64,000 nt of DNA from Mucilaginibacter daejeonensis (GTDB lineage: Bacteria > Bacteroidota > Bacteroidia > Sphingobacteriales > Sphingobacteriaceae): positions 1,860,001 to 1,924,000 of the forward strand of contig NZ_CP086068.1 of the NCBI RefSeq assembly GCF_020783335.1, in the 5' to 3' direction. How positions within the stretch are numbered: position 1 is the stretch's first letter; every line of letters begins with the position of its first letter. The position numbers and the translations under genes are program-made. This document shows positions 9,026-16,801 of the stretch, piece after piece. The notes under the pieces are model-generated. The model made no database searches and was not told the origin of the DNA. It was given only the letters and a program-made list of their open reading frames with translations.

Positions 9026-10349
9026 TGCTTTATACGATAACCTAATCTTATTGCTGGATACATTAGTTGGTGCAAATGCAGATGCATTTGAATTGACATT
9101 GGCCGAACCTGATAAAACAAAGTTTGCAACGATTATAACAAGTCTTATAGATGAGCAAAACATTGTAGATGCAGCCAGGGCCGGTGGGCTCATATATCAA
9201 AACGCTGATCTGATCATACAATCATTAAACAACCTTACTAATGATTTTCCGGGATTTTTAACGCCAAGAAAGGACCAGATTATAAGCTATCTGATTTTAT
9301 TTAAATTTTTAATTAAAAATTGGACTCTTATCCCAAATCACAGATTAAGACCTGCGATTTTTAAGCTAAAAGATATTCAGATAGGCTCAATTTTACATAA
9401 AAACTATTTCTATCATGACACGGCTGATTTAGCCAATTCTGTTTTTTTGCTAACGTTAAATAATGTTACAGAATTATATGATTATCTTGACTCCTGTACA
9501 ATCTCAGAGATTTTAATTTTGCATGTTCTTGTAAAATTGGATGCATCGGTAGATCTGGCTCATGACACATTTATTTTAATCAGATCGCAGCGAACCTACA
9601 ATACAAAACAGATATTGTCATTCGTCAAGTTTCAGATGATAATGGAAGGAATGTTCACTCATCAGCCTTATGAAATAAATCATATCCCGGCTACAACAAA
9701 TCGGAAAAGAATAAAAATTGGTAATGGCTACCACCAATTTGCGGATACATTAATGATCCTGAGTGAGTATAATTATCAAAAAGACCTCCTTGATAAATAT
9801 TTAAGACTTTATCATGTACTGGAGAATAATATGTACAGGACTCAGATTGTAAAGGTTGAAAGGGAATCAACCGGCAGTGTATTTTCAATAAGGGAATTTC
9901 AGCGCCTATACAAGAAAATAACCAAAGGTGAAGAGGATGTTCTCGGCGGATTATTTAAGGATGCTTTTGAGTTGGATTATGATCCAAACCCAGTAGTTAA
10001 GTTGAAAACGTATATAATGTCTCTGCTAAAAACCGTTAGGACAGGTATGACGCCAGTAGTGATTAATGCCATGTTTACACGCATGAATTTAAATATTGAT
10101 GTCAATACAGTCACCAACGGAAGCCTGCTCAGTTTTTATACTTCAGTAGTATATAAGTTTCGCAATTCAATGGTGCATAATAGAGAAACAGAGTTTCACC
10201 TAATGCACGAAACTCTTTCAAACGACATAAAGCGCTTTATTGAGCAATTTTTGATTCCGACTATGGAGGAAATGGTCATTTTATTGACTGTCGAACGGAA
10301 CTCAGTTGTGTGGTACACGAACCCACATATTAGTGTCTACCAAGAGTAA
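9012..10349 (+). CDS. Uncharacterised protein with a C-terminal HEPN-like RNxxxH motif
   Basis: A 445-residue, mostly helical, AT-rich-coded protein without a recognisable N-terminal domain. Near the C-terminus the sequence YKFRNSMVHNRE places R384 and H389 in an R-N-x3-H arrangement, the active-site signature (Rx4-6H) of HEPN-fold RNases, followed by a helical segment as expected. No membrane segment or signal peptide is visible. The start ATG at 9012 lies inside the end of the preceding DGQHR-like gene (14-base overlap), so the two products are probably made together and may act as sensor or control protein plus RNase effector. This function is inferred; the overall fold of the first 350 residues is unknown to me. 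Confidence 0.55.
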   Translation: MRTINALYDNLILLLDTLVGANADAFELTLAEPDKTKFATIITSLIDEQNIVDAARAGGLIYQNADLIIQSLNNLTNDFPGFLTPRKDQIISYLILFKFLIKNWTLIPNHRLRPAIFKLKDIQIGSILHKNYFYHDTADLANSVFLLTLNNVTELYDYLDSCTISEILILHVLVKLDASVDLAHDTFILIRSQRTYNTKQILSFVKFQMIMEGMFTHQPYEINHIPATTNRKRIKIGNGYHQFADTLMILSEYNYQKDLLDKYLRLYHVLENNMYRTQIVKVERESTGSVFSIREFQRLYKKITKGEEDVLGGLFKDAFELDYDPNPVVKLKTYIMSLLKTVRTGMTPVVINAMFTRMNLNIDVNTVTNGSLLSFYTSVVYKFRNSMVHNRETEFHLMHETLSNDIKRFIEQFLIPTMEEMVILLTVERNSVVWYTNPHISVYQE

Positions 10350-11110
10350 TTATTCAATTATCAGACACCATTTGCAGCACTTTCATAAGCTTGACAGTCC
10401 ATTATATGCAGTTGTCGATTACTTTGGAAATGAGTTTTTTTATTTTCCGCTAAAACTTCTTTCGGCAACATCGGAAGCCCTCTGATAATTAATTTTGGTG
10501 TATGCGTTAGGAACGCGACACGAAAGTTGTAAGAGAAAACAGCCTTCCTAGCAATGGGCAAAACACCCTATTACGCAGCTAGACCCGTTGCCAAACTTTA
10601 TATTGTAGAAACCGATGACTGATTACACAAGCAATACAATCCATAGACTAAAATAATTTTCCTTTGCTTTACTTTTCAAATATAAAGAAAATGTTACTTT
10701 TTGATCATTTGTAAATATGGTGAACAAGCAAACTACGATATATTAGGGCTTTTATCAGCCAAAATAACATCAATTAATAATTCACTTAAAAGTGCGCATT
10801 TTGCAGTTACTAAAAATCAAAAAGCAATAAAGTTTCATGATAACCCTGTTCATCTAATCGCAAATTAAATCATCGGATGGGAAATATAAATTGATCCGCA
10901 CCAATTTTTGTTGCTATATTGAGGGCTATCACTTTTGCCTTGTATTGCACCATTGCCAATACTGTTATGGCGCGCTTAAACTCCGCTCAAACGCAAGCAG
11001 CTTACTGATGAATGACGAAAATCCCATAGGCATTGATATTGTAAAGCACCCTAATTCGTGAGCAGCATTGTAATTATCTTCGTATATATGTGGGAAATAA
11101 CCTACTCATT
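10350..11110. other. About 760 bp without a convincing gene; probably decayed island DNA
   Basis: No reading frame of credible length or composition is seen on either strand. The longest, 66 codons on the minus strand at 10361-10561, reads like chance translation. The stretch mixes AT-rich sequence with short GC-richer patches, such as 10960-11000, as expected of degraded accessory genes. It separates the AT-rich DGQHR/HEPN module from the nuclease module. I see no tRNA, clear terminator or repeat array in it. Confidence 0.5.
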
Positions 11111-11356
11111 ATGGCAACGCAAAACCTATTTATTCCCTCGGGCATGTATTTCGGGGTAACAGATCTACCGAAAGAAGTAAATGAAAACCAAAAGTTCTCG
11201 GTCAACCTGAGTGATAACCGCCCCGAAAGGATCATTGAATATACGCCCTACGATACCTGGGTTCAGACCGAAGGCTTTCCCATGCTGGATTCACACCTTG
11301 AACTGTTGGGCCGGGCGATCAAAATCAATTTTAAGGAACTATTTTCAATTGCATGA
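11111..11356 (+). CDS. Small uncharacterised protein upstream of the interrupted nuclease gene
   Basis: An 81-codon frame starting MATQNLFIPSG, with protein-like composition (acidic and hydrophobic residues mixed, no low complexity). A GTG at 11090 would add seven residues, but the ATG at 11111 is preferred. It ends 15 bases before the ATG at 11372 of the nuclease gene and in the same direction, so the two could be an operon, for example regulator or antitoxin plus nuclease. I do not recognise the family. Given that the downstream gene is interrupted, this one could also be a remnant. Confidence 0.4.
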   Translation: MATQNLFIPSGMYFGVTDLPKEVNENQKFSVNLSDNRPERIIEYTPYDTWVQTEGFPMLDSHLELLGRAIKINFKELFSIA

Positions 11357-11371
11357 AGCGCCGACTGACCA

Positions 11372-13093
11372 ATGGATGAACTCGAAAAGCTTTCAGGGGA
11401 ACTAAAAACCTTTGTGGCTAGGTATGACCCTGACGCTTTTATTACCCGTACCACTTCCCTAGTCAAAGGCATCACGATGCCTTCGCAGCAAGCTGCCATA
11501 CGCGGTTTGATCTCACCCTTGCGATAGTTGCTTTACTTGGCTTACCTCAACCTTTCGTCCGATCCGGCAGAAGTTACCACAAGCAGTTTTCCGCAAAACG
11601 AATGGGATCATATCAAAAGGCAGCTTTACTTGATCAATGAAATCTACGATACGACTTACGGTGAACAAAAAGCAATAGCGGATAGTCAGGACGGGGAACA
11701 ACTGGCCAAAAGAGCGGTAGCTTTATCGACCTATAACGCCTTTTTTCACCAAGGACCGCTTAAGTTTGAGGAACAGATCATTGAAAAGATACAGCAGGTC
11801 TTTAAGCATGTGCATAAGGAAGTGCTGGCCGGGGTAAAAATTTCACCGGACGATCTGATCGCTATCTATGACATAATGGATAATTTGCAACATCAGAAGA
11901 TCAACCGCCGTTTTCGTAAGGATGAGGCGGAGGAACAGCAGTTTCTGGATGAAATCCGGCAGGGGATCACCAGCGGTGCTTTTTCTTTTCAGGAAGGCAT
12001 GAGGACAATTGCCGAAAAAGACTACGAACTGTTCGAACTGGAAACAAACCCTGCCGCCGGTCATTTCTTTACCAGGGATGAATTAACGGACCGTTACGAC
12101 GCGCAAAAGGTGGACGTGTTCCTATCCTCATTTTCTATTACCCGCCAGCAAGATAATGGATTTCTATTCTTTAGCGGCAAAAACAAGGTATTGTCAAAGC
12201 CGGTTTACCGGATGAACGATGGCCGGTATTTGGTCATCGACTATAAACTGTTGCTCGATGCCATCTACAGTTTCCTGACCGACGCAGCGATTGCCGCTGT
12301 CGGTGACAGTAATCGCATTACCCGGACTAGGGACAAATTTTTAGAGTCTAAAACAGCACAGATATTCCGTGATTTTTATGCAGGGGATAAAAAGGCCGTC
12401 TTTTATGAAAATTATTATGTTGATGGCTCCGAACATGATTTGCTAGTGCTTTCCAACAAAACCGCGCTGATTATTGAGGCGAAGGCCGGAAACGTGCGCG
12501 AACCTTCCTTTGACCCTGACCGGGCCTATGATAAGATCAAAAAGGACTTTGATAAAACCATTAAATATGGCTACGAGCAAACCTTTAAGATCAGGGAGTA
12601 TTTTATTGACCGGCAGCCGTTTGAAATTTTCAATGAAAAAAAAGAACGCCAGGCGGCCATCAACCCAAAAGATTTCAAACAGGTGTTTTCTATTATAGTG
12701 ACCCTCGAAAAGTTCGGGCATATACAGAATGACCTGGCTTTTATGCTGGAGCTGTTCGAGGACGACGTTAATCCCTGGTCGGTCTGCATCGACGACTTCG
12801 AAATATTCTTGCTGGCCATGAAAAAGAAAGGCTTTATGACCCAGGACTTTCACTTGTTCCTGAACCTGCGGCGTGTCCTGCATGGCAACCTGATCACCAA
12901 TGATGAAGGCCGGATCACCGGGCATTTTCTCACCCACCGGAATTTTCTGAAAATGCGCAATGCCCACGGCACCTACCGACCGGTAGCGGCTGAGGATATG
13001 ATTTATGACCAGCTGTATGAGAAGGTGCTGGGCTTCAGAGACGAGCGAATGGCCGACGTTAAAAGGGACCCGCGATACACGAAGCTATATTGA
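11372..13093 (+). CDS. PD-(D/E)XK restriction-endonuclease-like protein, interrupted by an in-frame TAG
   Basis: The frame from ATG 11372 encodes 51 residues (beginning MDELEKLSGELK, ending ISPLR), then a TAG at 11525-11527, then 521 more residues in the same frame starting LLYLAYLNLSSD. Both sides look like continuous protein, so this appears to be a roughly 573-codon gene with one nonsense codon. The long part holds a nuclease-type motif EHDLLVLSNKTALIIEAKAG: D304, E317 and K319 counted from the TTG at 11528, a D-x12-E-x-K pattern of the PD-(D/E)XK fold, close to NERD-like nucleases. If the stop is real, expression would need a start at the TTG 11528, for which I see no ribosome site, or readthrough. 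Position in the island suggests defence against foreign DNA. It could be a pseudogene. Confidence 0.7.
11525..11527 (+). other. In-frame amber (TAG) codon within the nuclease gene
   Basis: The codons around the stop read CTC-ACC-CTTs in other frames, but in the coding frame they run TTG CGA TAG TTG CTT. One base change (CAG to TAG) would restore a glutamine and a continuous 573-codon gene. No frameshift is needed, since the frame is the same on both sides. Confidence 0.75.
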
Positions 13094-13147
13094 TGATGTA
13101 ACAGACAGCCGGGAGTTTATATAAGTTCTTCACGTTGTGCTCATCGC

Positions 13148-13915
13148 TCATTTGCTTTCGCCTGGTAACTCATCGCTTAATTTGGAATAGCGCCATTCCA
13201 GGTGTCGGCAATAGCCATCGATATCAGGAAATACAGAGGCGCTGTTCACACCCATGATGTGCAATTGTTTCCGGATAGCCGCGAATTGTGCAGCAGGAAT
13301 GGTTACCTTGGTCAGCTTCTTGCTGAAAGTACGGTGCGTTTCAAACCTGATCATTTTGCCGCCTTCGTTGATTTTATGGACAGTGAATACGCCGGACTGC
13401 GCGGATATTCTTCTGGATACTACCGTGGAACGGAATATTTTGGTGATCTTGTTGCTTAACGGGTCGATCAGCTCTGTGTTGGTTCTGAAATCTTTGACGT
13501 CAGCATTCAATATCCAGACTACCCCGTCAAGCGGCTGTTTATTTTTGTCGATTTTCGCGGGCCTCGACACCGTGAACCACAAAGCGACTAAAGCGCTGTA
13601 GGTCCAGTCCAGCAAGCGCGTTGGCAGGCCATGATGCTGTGCCAGGGCCAGCAGGTCCCAATTATTTTCAGGCTGAAATTCAGATAAAGGCAGTATGCCC
13701 CGCTTAAATTCCTCCAGCATCAGTTTTTCGATATTGGTGATCTTTCCCTTTAAGGTTAACCGTGCCAGTTTGGGCAATAAGGGACTGTCGGAGTTCTGCC
13801 CCCGGAACAACAGGTCGGTTTTATTGCCCTTGTTTTCACTATTGGTTTTTATCTTTTCTATCAAGGCTGCATAGTCTTGGATATTTATCACTTCCTGAAA
13901 AGAATAATTAGGCAT
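13148..13915 (-). CDS. FRG domain-containing protein
   Basis: A 255-residue protein with the FRG domain (Pfam PF08867). The name-giving FRGQ tetrapeptide follows the N-terminal segment, at about residues 52-55, and the second block reads LLALAQHHGLPTRLLDWT followed by ALVALWF, typical of the family. FRG proteins occur widely in phages and defence islands, but the enzymatic role is not established. The gene is convergent with the nuclease gene, whose stop lies 54 bases away, and downstream of nothing else on its strand before the integrase. Two TGTAAC hexamers lie just upstream of its start, at 13943 and 13971. The start MPNYSF at 13915 is the only reasonable one. Confidence 0.85.
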   Translation of the reverse strand: MPNYSFQEVINIQDYAALIEKIKTNSENKGNKTDLLFRGQNSDSPLLPKLARLTLKGKITNIEKLMLEEFKRGILPLSEFQPENNWDLLALAQHHGLPTRLLDWTYSALVALWFTVSRPAKIDKNKQPLDGVVWILNADVKDFRTNTELIDPLSNKITKIFRSTVVSRRISAQSGVFTVHKINEGGKMIRFETHRTFSKKLTKVTIPAAQFAAIRKQLHIMGVNSASVFPDIDGYCRHLEWRYSKLSDELPGESK

Positions 13916-14176
13916 ATGGAAAGGAATGAATAGTTATTTTGGTGTAACACCTTAAAGTTATCAGTTTTATTGTAACATTTGTCACACAGGCACAGTGTTG
14001 TATGGGTTATACTTCTATGCATTCGAACGTATTAAATCAAATGTCATAGATAAAATTGAAAAAAGGTATCGAAATCTCGCAAGGGTAAAGACTTCTGTAG
14101 GCAGTGTATCAAATCTCCTATACGCGGTTTATCTACAATAGATAACTATTTATTATCTATATAATTTCACTTGTAT

Positions 14177-14206
14177 AACAAGGCTTTGCAAACCCAAAGC
14201 CTTGTT
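14177..14206 (-). terminator. Perfect 12-bp hairpin downstream of the integrase
   Basis: The arms 14177-14188 and 14195-14206 are perfectly complementary (AACAAGGCTTTG and its reverse complement) around a 6-base loop. It lies 37 bases past the integrase stop on the minus strand, consistent with a terminator, although the following T-run is weak. It is the only structured element in the 327-bp gap between the FRG gene and the integrase. Confidence 0.55.
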
Positions 14207-14242
14207 AGGACTGATTGAAAGATGAAATTGTTGTATCTCTGA

Positions 14243-15466
14243 TTATAGCGATAATTTACTTTGAAGCATTTTCATATCTTCCTTCAGCTTCCGTTCTACC
14301 ACCTTTGCATAAATTTGCGTAGTTGTAATTTTTGTATGCCCTAAAATCTTACTTACTGTCTCAATAGGTACACCATTGGACAATGTTACGGTCGTAGCAA
14401 AAGTGTGCCTGGCAATATGGAAAGTAACGTTTTTGATAATGCCGCAGCGATCAGCAATTTCTTTTAGGTAACTATTTACCTTTTGGTTTGATATTTTCGG
14501 AAAGACGCGGCCATCATACAGTGAACGTTCGTTGTCTTGATACTTATCAAGTATAGCGAGAGCTTTAGGTAAAAGCGGTACAACAACTGGAATTAAGGTC
14601 TTTTCTCGGCATGTCCTGATCCATCGGTCGCCGTCAGCACCTGTTACGATATGCTCCGGTTCCAAGTTACTTACGTCAACATAAGACAAGCCAGTATAAC
14701 AGCAGAACACAAACATATCCCTAACCATTTCCAAACGCTCAATGCCAAAATTCTTTTCCTCAATAGCTTTCAATTCCAGCTCGCTTAATTGCTCTCTAAT
14801 AACCTTTTGTATCTTCAATTTGTAAGTAGCGAAGGGGTCATTATTTATCCATTGGAGATTTAATGCGAGGTTAACCATCTTTTTTAAACGGATAATGTGT
14901 TTCATTACCCCGTTGTTGTTAAGCGGCTTTTGATGATCTTTAGGTTTATGGTTTCTAAGGAACACTTCGAAGTCTTTGACGAATTTATAGTTCAGCTGAT
15001 GAAGGTAAATGTCGTTTGCATTATATTGTAATCCTAAGAACTTCAATAAATACCGCTGAGTGACATAATAATGTTTCAGGGTACTCCATTTCAATTCTTC
15101 AGTAGAAGTTTCGTTGTGGTAGCTTATAAGGCGGCTCAGCGAATAAACTTCTGCTTCTTCACCGAGATACAGATCTTTAACCGCTTTAGCCGATAACATT
15201 TTCCTTTTGATCTGGAGCTCTTTATAACTATTCCCGATGGCAAGCCTTACTTCTTCAAGGTAATTATTAATGGATTTGACTTCGTCTTTATTACCCTTGG
15301 CGGCTCCCTTGCCGCCGTCCCAATTTTTGGGATCAACATTCTGTTTTAATGCGATGTAAGCACGCTGCCGATTAACGGTAACGCATGCATAGATGGGTTC
15401 TTTTCCGTCTTTCGCTTTGTCAGGACGGGTGGTAAAATGAATACCGAACGACTGTGATGTTTGCAT
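14243..15466 (-). CDS. Tyrosine-type site-specific recombinase (integrase), IntDOT-like
   Basis: A 407-residue Bacteroidota-type integrase: N-terminal arm-binding region (1-100), SAM-like core-binding domain (about 110-215) and catalytic domain (225-400). Active-site residues visible are K299, H350 and R353 in HIARHTF, H377 in LGHTKI and the nucleophile Y386 in TQIYAKV. The first catalytic arginine is replaced by serine (S261 in TGLSYVD), as known for the CTnDOT integrase family. It should catalyse integration and excision of the island at the tRNA beside it. It reads away from the tRNA, and its upstream region carries repeated 11-bp sites. No excisionase gene is recognisable nearby. Confidence 0.92.
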   Translation of the reverse strand: MQTSQSFGIHFTTRPDKAKDGKEPIYACVTVNRQRAYIALKQNVDPKNWDGGKGAAKGNKDEVKSINNYLEEVRLAIGNSYKELQIKRKMLSAKAVKDLYLGEEAEVYSLSRLISYHNETSTEELKWSTLKHYYVTQRYLLKFLGLQYNANDIYLHQLNYKFVKDFEVFLRNHKPKDHQKPLNNNGVMKHIIRLKKMVNLALNLQWINNDPFATYKLKIQKVIREQLSELELKAIEEKNFGIERLEMVRDMFVFCCYTGLSYVDVSNLEPEHIVTGADGDRWIRTCREKTLIPVVVPLLPKALAILDKYQDNERSLYDGRVFPKISNQKVNSYLKEIADRCGIIKNVTFHIARHTFATTVTLSNGVPIETVSKILGHTKITTTQIYAKVVERKLKEDMKMLQSKLSL

Positions 15467-15512
15467 AAAATTTAATTTTTGAGTTTTAATGTTTCATACT
15501 TCATCCCGTTTC

Positions 15513-15656
15513 AGGTAACACAATAGGTAACACAAACACTTTGAAAATTGACTTTAAAACGTAACTTTTAACGTTGTAATAAACTGTATTTCAATTCATT
15601 GAGGTGATTTGTGTTACCTAAGTTAAAAACAAAAAACAGGTAGTCGGATAGGTAAC
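15513..15656. repeat. Repeated AGGTAACACAA sites between integrase and tRNA; candidate integrase arm sites
   Basis: The 11-mer AGGTAACACAA occurs twice in direct orientation at 15513-15523 and 15525-15535, once inverted at 15609-15619, and a partial copy AGGTAAC sits at 15650-15656. The cluster lies immediately upstream of the integrase start and next to the tRNA. Such direct and inverted short repeats are typical arm-type binding sites of tyrosine recombinases, or autoregulatory sites. No binding data exist here, so the role is inferred. Confidence 0.55.
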
Positions 15657-15702
15657 GAGAACCTTGGCTTTACAAAGGGTTGGTAAAGGGATAATTAATG
15701 AA

Positions 15703-15735
15703 AAAACCCCTTAAATCGCTGATTTAAGGGGTTTT
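15703..15735 (-). terminator. Rho-independent terminator of the tRNA gene
   Basis: A perfect 15-bp stem (AAAACCCCTTAAATC, 15703-15717, against 15721-15735) with a three-base loop, followed on the minus strand by a run of T. It lies 26 bases past the tRNA 3' end and also separates the tRNA from the island. Confidence 0.8.
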
Positions 15736-15760
15736 CGGGGGTAGAGCTGGTCTACTTTGT

Positions 15761-15833
15761 GCGCCCACCTGGGCTCGAACCAGGGACCAAAAGATTATGA
15801 GTCTTCTACTCTAACCGACTGAGCTATAGGCGC
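15761..15833 (-). tRNA. tRNA with anticodon CAU (elongator Met or Ile2)
   Basis: A 73-base cloverleaf on the minus strand: acceptor GCGCCTA pairs with TGGGCGC (one G-T), D-arm GCTC/GAGT, anticodon arm GAAGA-CTCATAA-TCTTT giving anticodon CAT, T-arm CCTGG-TTCGAGC-CCAGG, discriminator A. CCA is not encoded. A CAU anticodon serves initiator Met, elongator Met or lysidine-modified Ile. The anticodon loop CTCATAA and the TTGGTC variable region resemble E. coli Ile2 as well as elongator Met, and I cannot decide between them. The integrase next to its 3' end makes this the probable attachment site of the island. Confidence 0.92.
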
Positions 15834-15899
15834 GGTTATTTTGGAGATTTTGTTTCCGGCTGCAAAGTTAGATATTTGCAGCAAATCCCCAAATTCTAT

Positions 15900-16532
15900 A
15901 TGCAAAATATTAAGAACATCATATTTGATTACGGCAACGTGATCTTCAGTATCAACTTTGCCAAGGTGCAACAGGCGTTTAATGCGTTGGGCATCAGTAA
16001 TGTCGACGAATTCTACGGTCACTTGCAGCAGGATGCCATTTTTGATGCGTTCGACCGCGGGCAGATCACCGCTGCCCAATTTAGGGACAGGATACGTGAG
16101 AAAGCTGGCCGGCCCGAATTGACCGATGACGAGATCGATACCGCATGGAACAGCATCTTGGTGGGTATAGCCGAAGGTAACCACGAGCTGTTGCTAAAAC
16201 TGAAGGACAAGTACCGCACGTTCCTGCTAAGTAATATCAATGATATTCATTATCAATATATTATGAAGTATCTGAAGCGTGATTTTGGCTTTGATAATAA
16301 CGACCACCTGTTCGAGAAGGCTTACTACTCGCATTTCACGGGAATGCGTAAACCTGAAAAGGCCATATTCGAAAAAGTGCTGAACGAGAACGGCTTAAAG
16401 CCCGAAGAGACCTTATTCATTGATGATAGTCCGCAGCATTTGGAAGGGGCTAGGGCGTTGGGGATACATACTTTTTTGATGACAGCTCCCGATACCATAC
16501 AGTTATTTGCAGAGCGCGAGCGCTTGTTATAA
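15900..16532 (+). CDS. HAD family phosphatase (YihX-like)
   Basis: A 210-residue haloacid-dehalogenase hydrolase. Motif 1 is IIFDYGNVIF with the nucleophile D10, close to the IFDLGNVI of E. coli YihX (an alpha-glucose-1-phosphate phosphatase). Motif 2 is LLSNIND, motif 3 the lysine in GMRKPEKAIFEKVL, and motif 4 FIDDSPQHLEGA. It is soluble and cytoplasmic; the substrate is probably a small sugar phosphate but is not determined. An in-frame TTG at 15876 is possible, but the ATG at 15900 puts the HAD motif at the usual distance from the N-terminus. It is divergent from the tRNA and followed by its own terminator. Confidence 0.88.
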   Translation: MQNIKNIIFDYGNVIFSINFAKVQQAFNALGISNVDEFYGHLQQDAIFDAFDRGQITAAQFRDRIREKAGRPELTDDEIDTAWNSILVGIAEGNHELLLKLKDKYRTFLLSNINDIHYQYIMKYLKRDFGFDNNDHLFEKAYYSHFTGMRKPEKAIFEKVLNENGLKPEETLFIDDSPQHLEGARALGIHTFLMTAPDTIQLFAERERLL

Positions 16533-16553
16533 CACACTATTCACGTGTTACAG

Positions 16554-16586
16554 AGCGCGGTATGCAAGAGCATGCCGCGCTTTTTT
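16554..16586 (+). terminator. Rho-independent terminator after the HAD gene
   Basis: A 12-bp stem (AGCGCGGTATGC with GCATGCCGCGCT, one G-U pair) with an AAGA loop, followed by six T residues. Confidence 0.85.
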
Positions 16587-16670
16587 GTTGAATTTTACAG
16601 ATATTTCTTGAAAAATGTTGTTTTTTCTTGCTTTTCCGAACGGCCATTGGCCCTGTCAGAGCGTTAAACT

Positions 16671-16748
16671 GTTACATCGGTGAAACACATTCCGTACACC
16701 AAGGGGGGCTTCAACCAAGGTCAATTAAATTTTTGCAGCAACTGTAAC
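16671..16748. promoter_or_regulatory. GTTACA/TGTAAC-type inverted motif upstream of the outer-membrane receptor gene
   Basis: GTTACA at 16671-16676 and TGAAAC at 16681-16686 form an imperfect inverted repeat with a 4-base spacer; a further TGTAAC lies at 16743-16748, about 54 bases before the start at 16802. The same arrangement (GTTACA-N4-TGTAAC) occurs perfectly at 41387-41402. It could be a transcription-factor site; the factor is unknown. Confidence 0.3.
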
Positions 16749-16801
16749 ATACTTAATTCACATGGCGTCTGTTGGAAAAATTAATTATCACAATAGCACT
16801 C

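Larger units (their letters stand above)
1..15760. mobile_element. Predicted integrated genomic (defence) island, tRNA-anchored, other end outside the window
   Basis: A tyrosine recombinase (14243-15466) lies just inside the 3' end of a tRNA gene (15761-15833), the usual layout of a tRNA-targeted integrative element. Everything from the window start to this point is accessory in character: defence-type nucleases and ATPases, an interrupted gene, decayed DNA and blocks of different base composition, such as the very AT-rich 7757-10349 beside the more balanced 11372-13093. No conjugation or phage structural genes are visible, so the mode of transfer is unknown. The distal attachment site and the 5' part of the first operon must lie before base 1. 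The exact right boundary is inferred. Confidence 0.55.

Noticed and set aside
10361-10561. 66-codon minus-strand frame in the 10350-11110 gap
   Set aside because: No protein-like pattern, ribosome site or neighbours; regarded as chance in decayed DNA.
12443-12967. 174-codon minus-strand frame inside the interrupted nuclease gene
   Set aside because: Antisense to the intact PD-(D/E)XK region; composition is that of a shadow frame.
15481-15660. GGTAACACAA repeats considered as a CRISPR array
   Set aside because: Units are 11 bases, in mixed orientation and with no regular spacers; they fit recombinase arm sites better.
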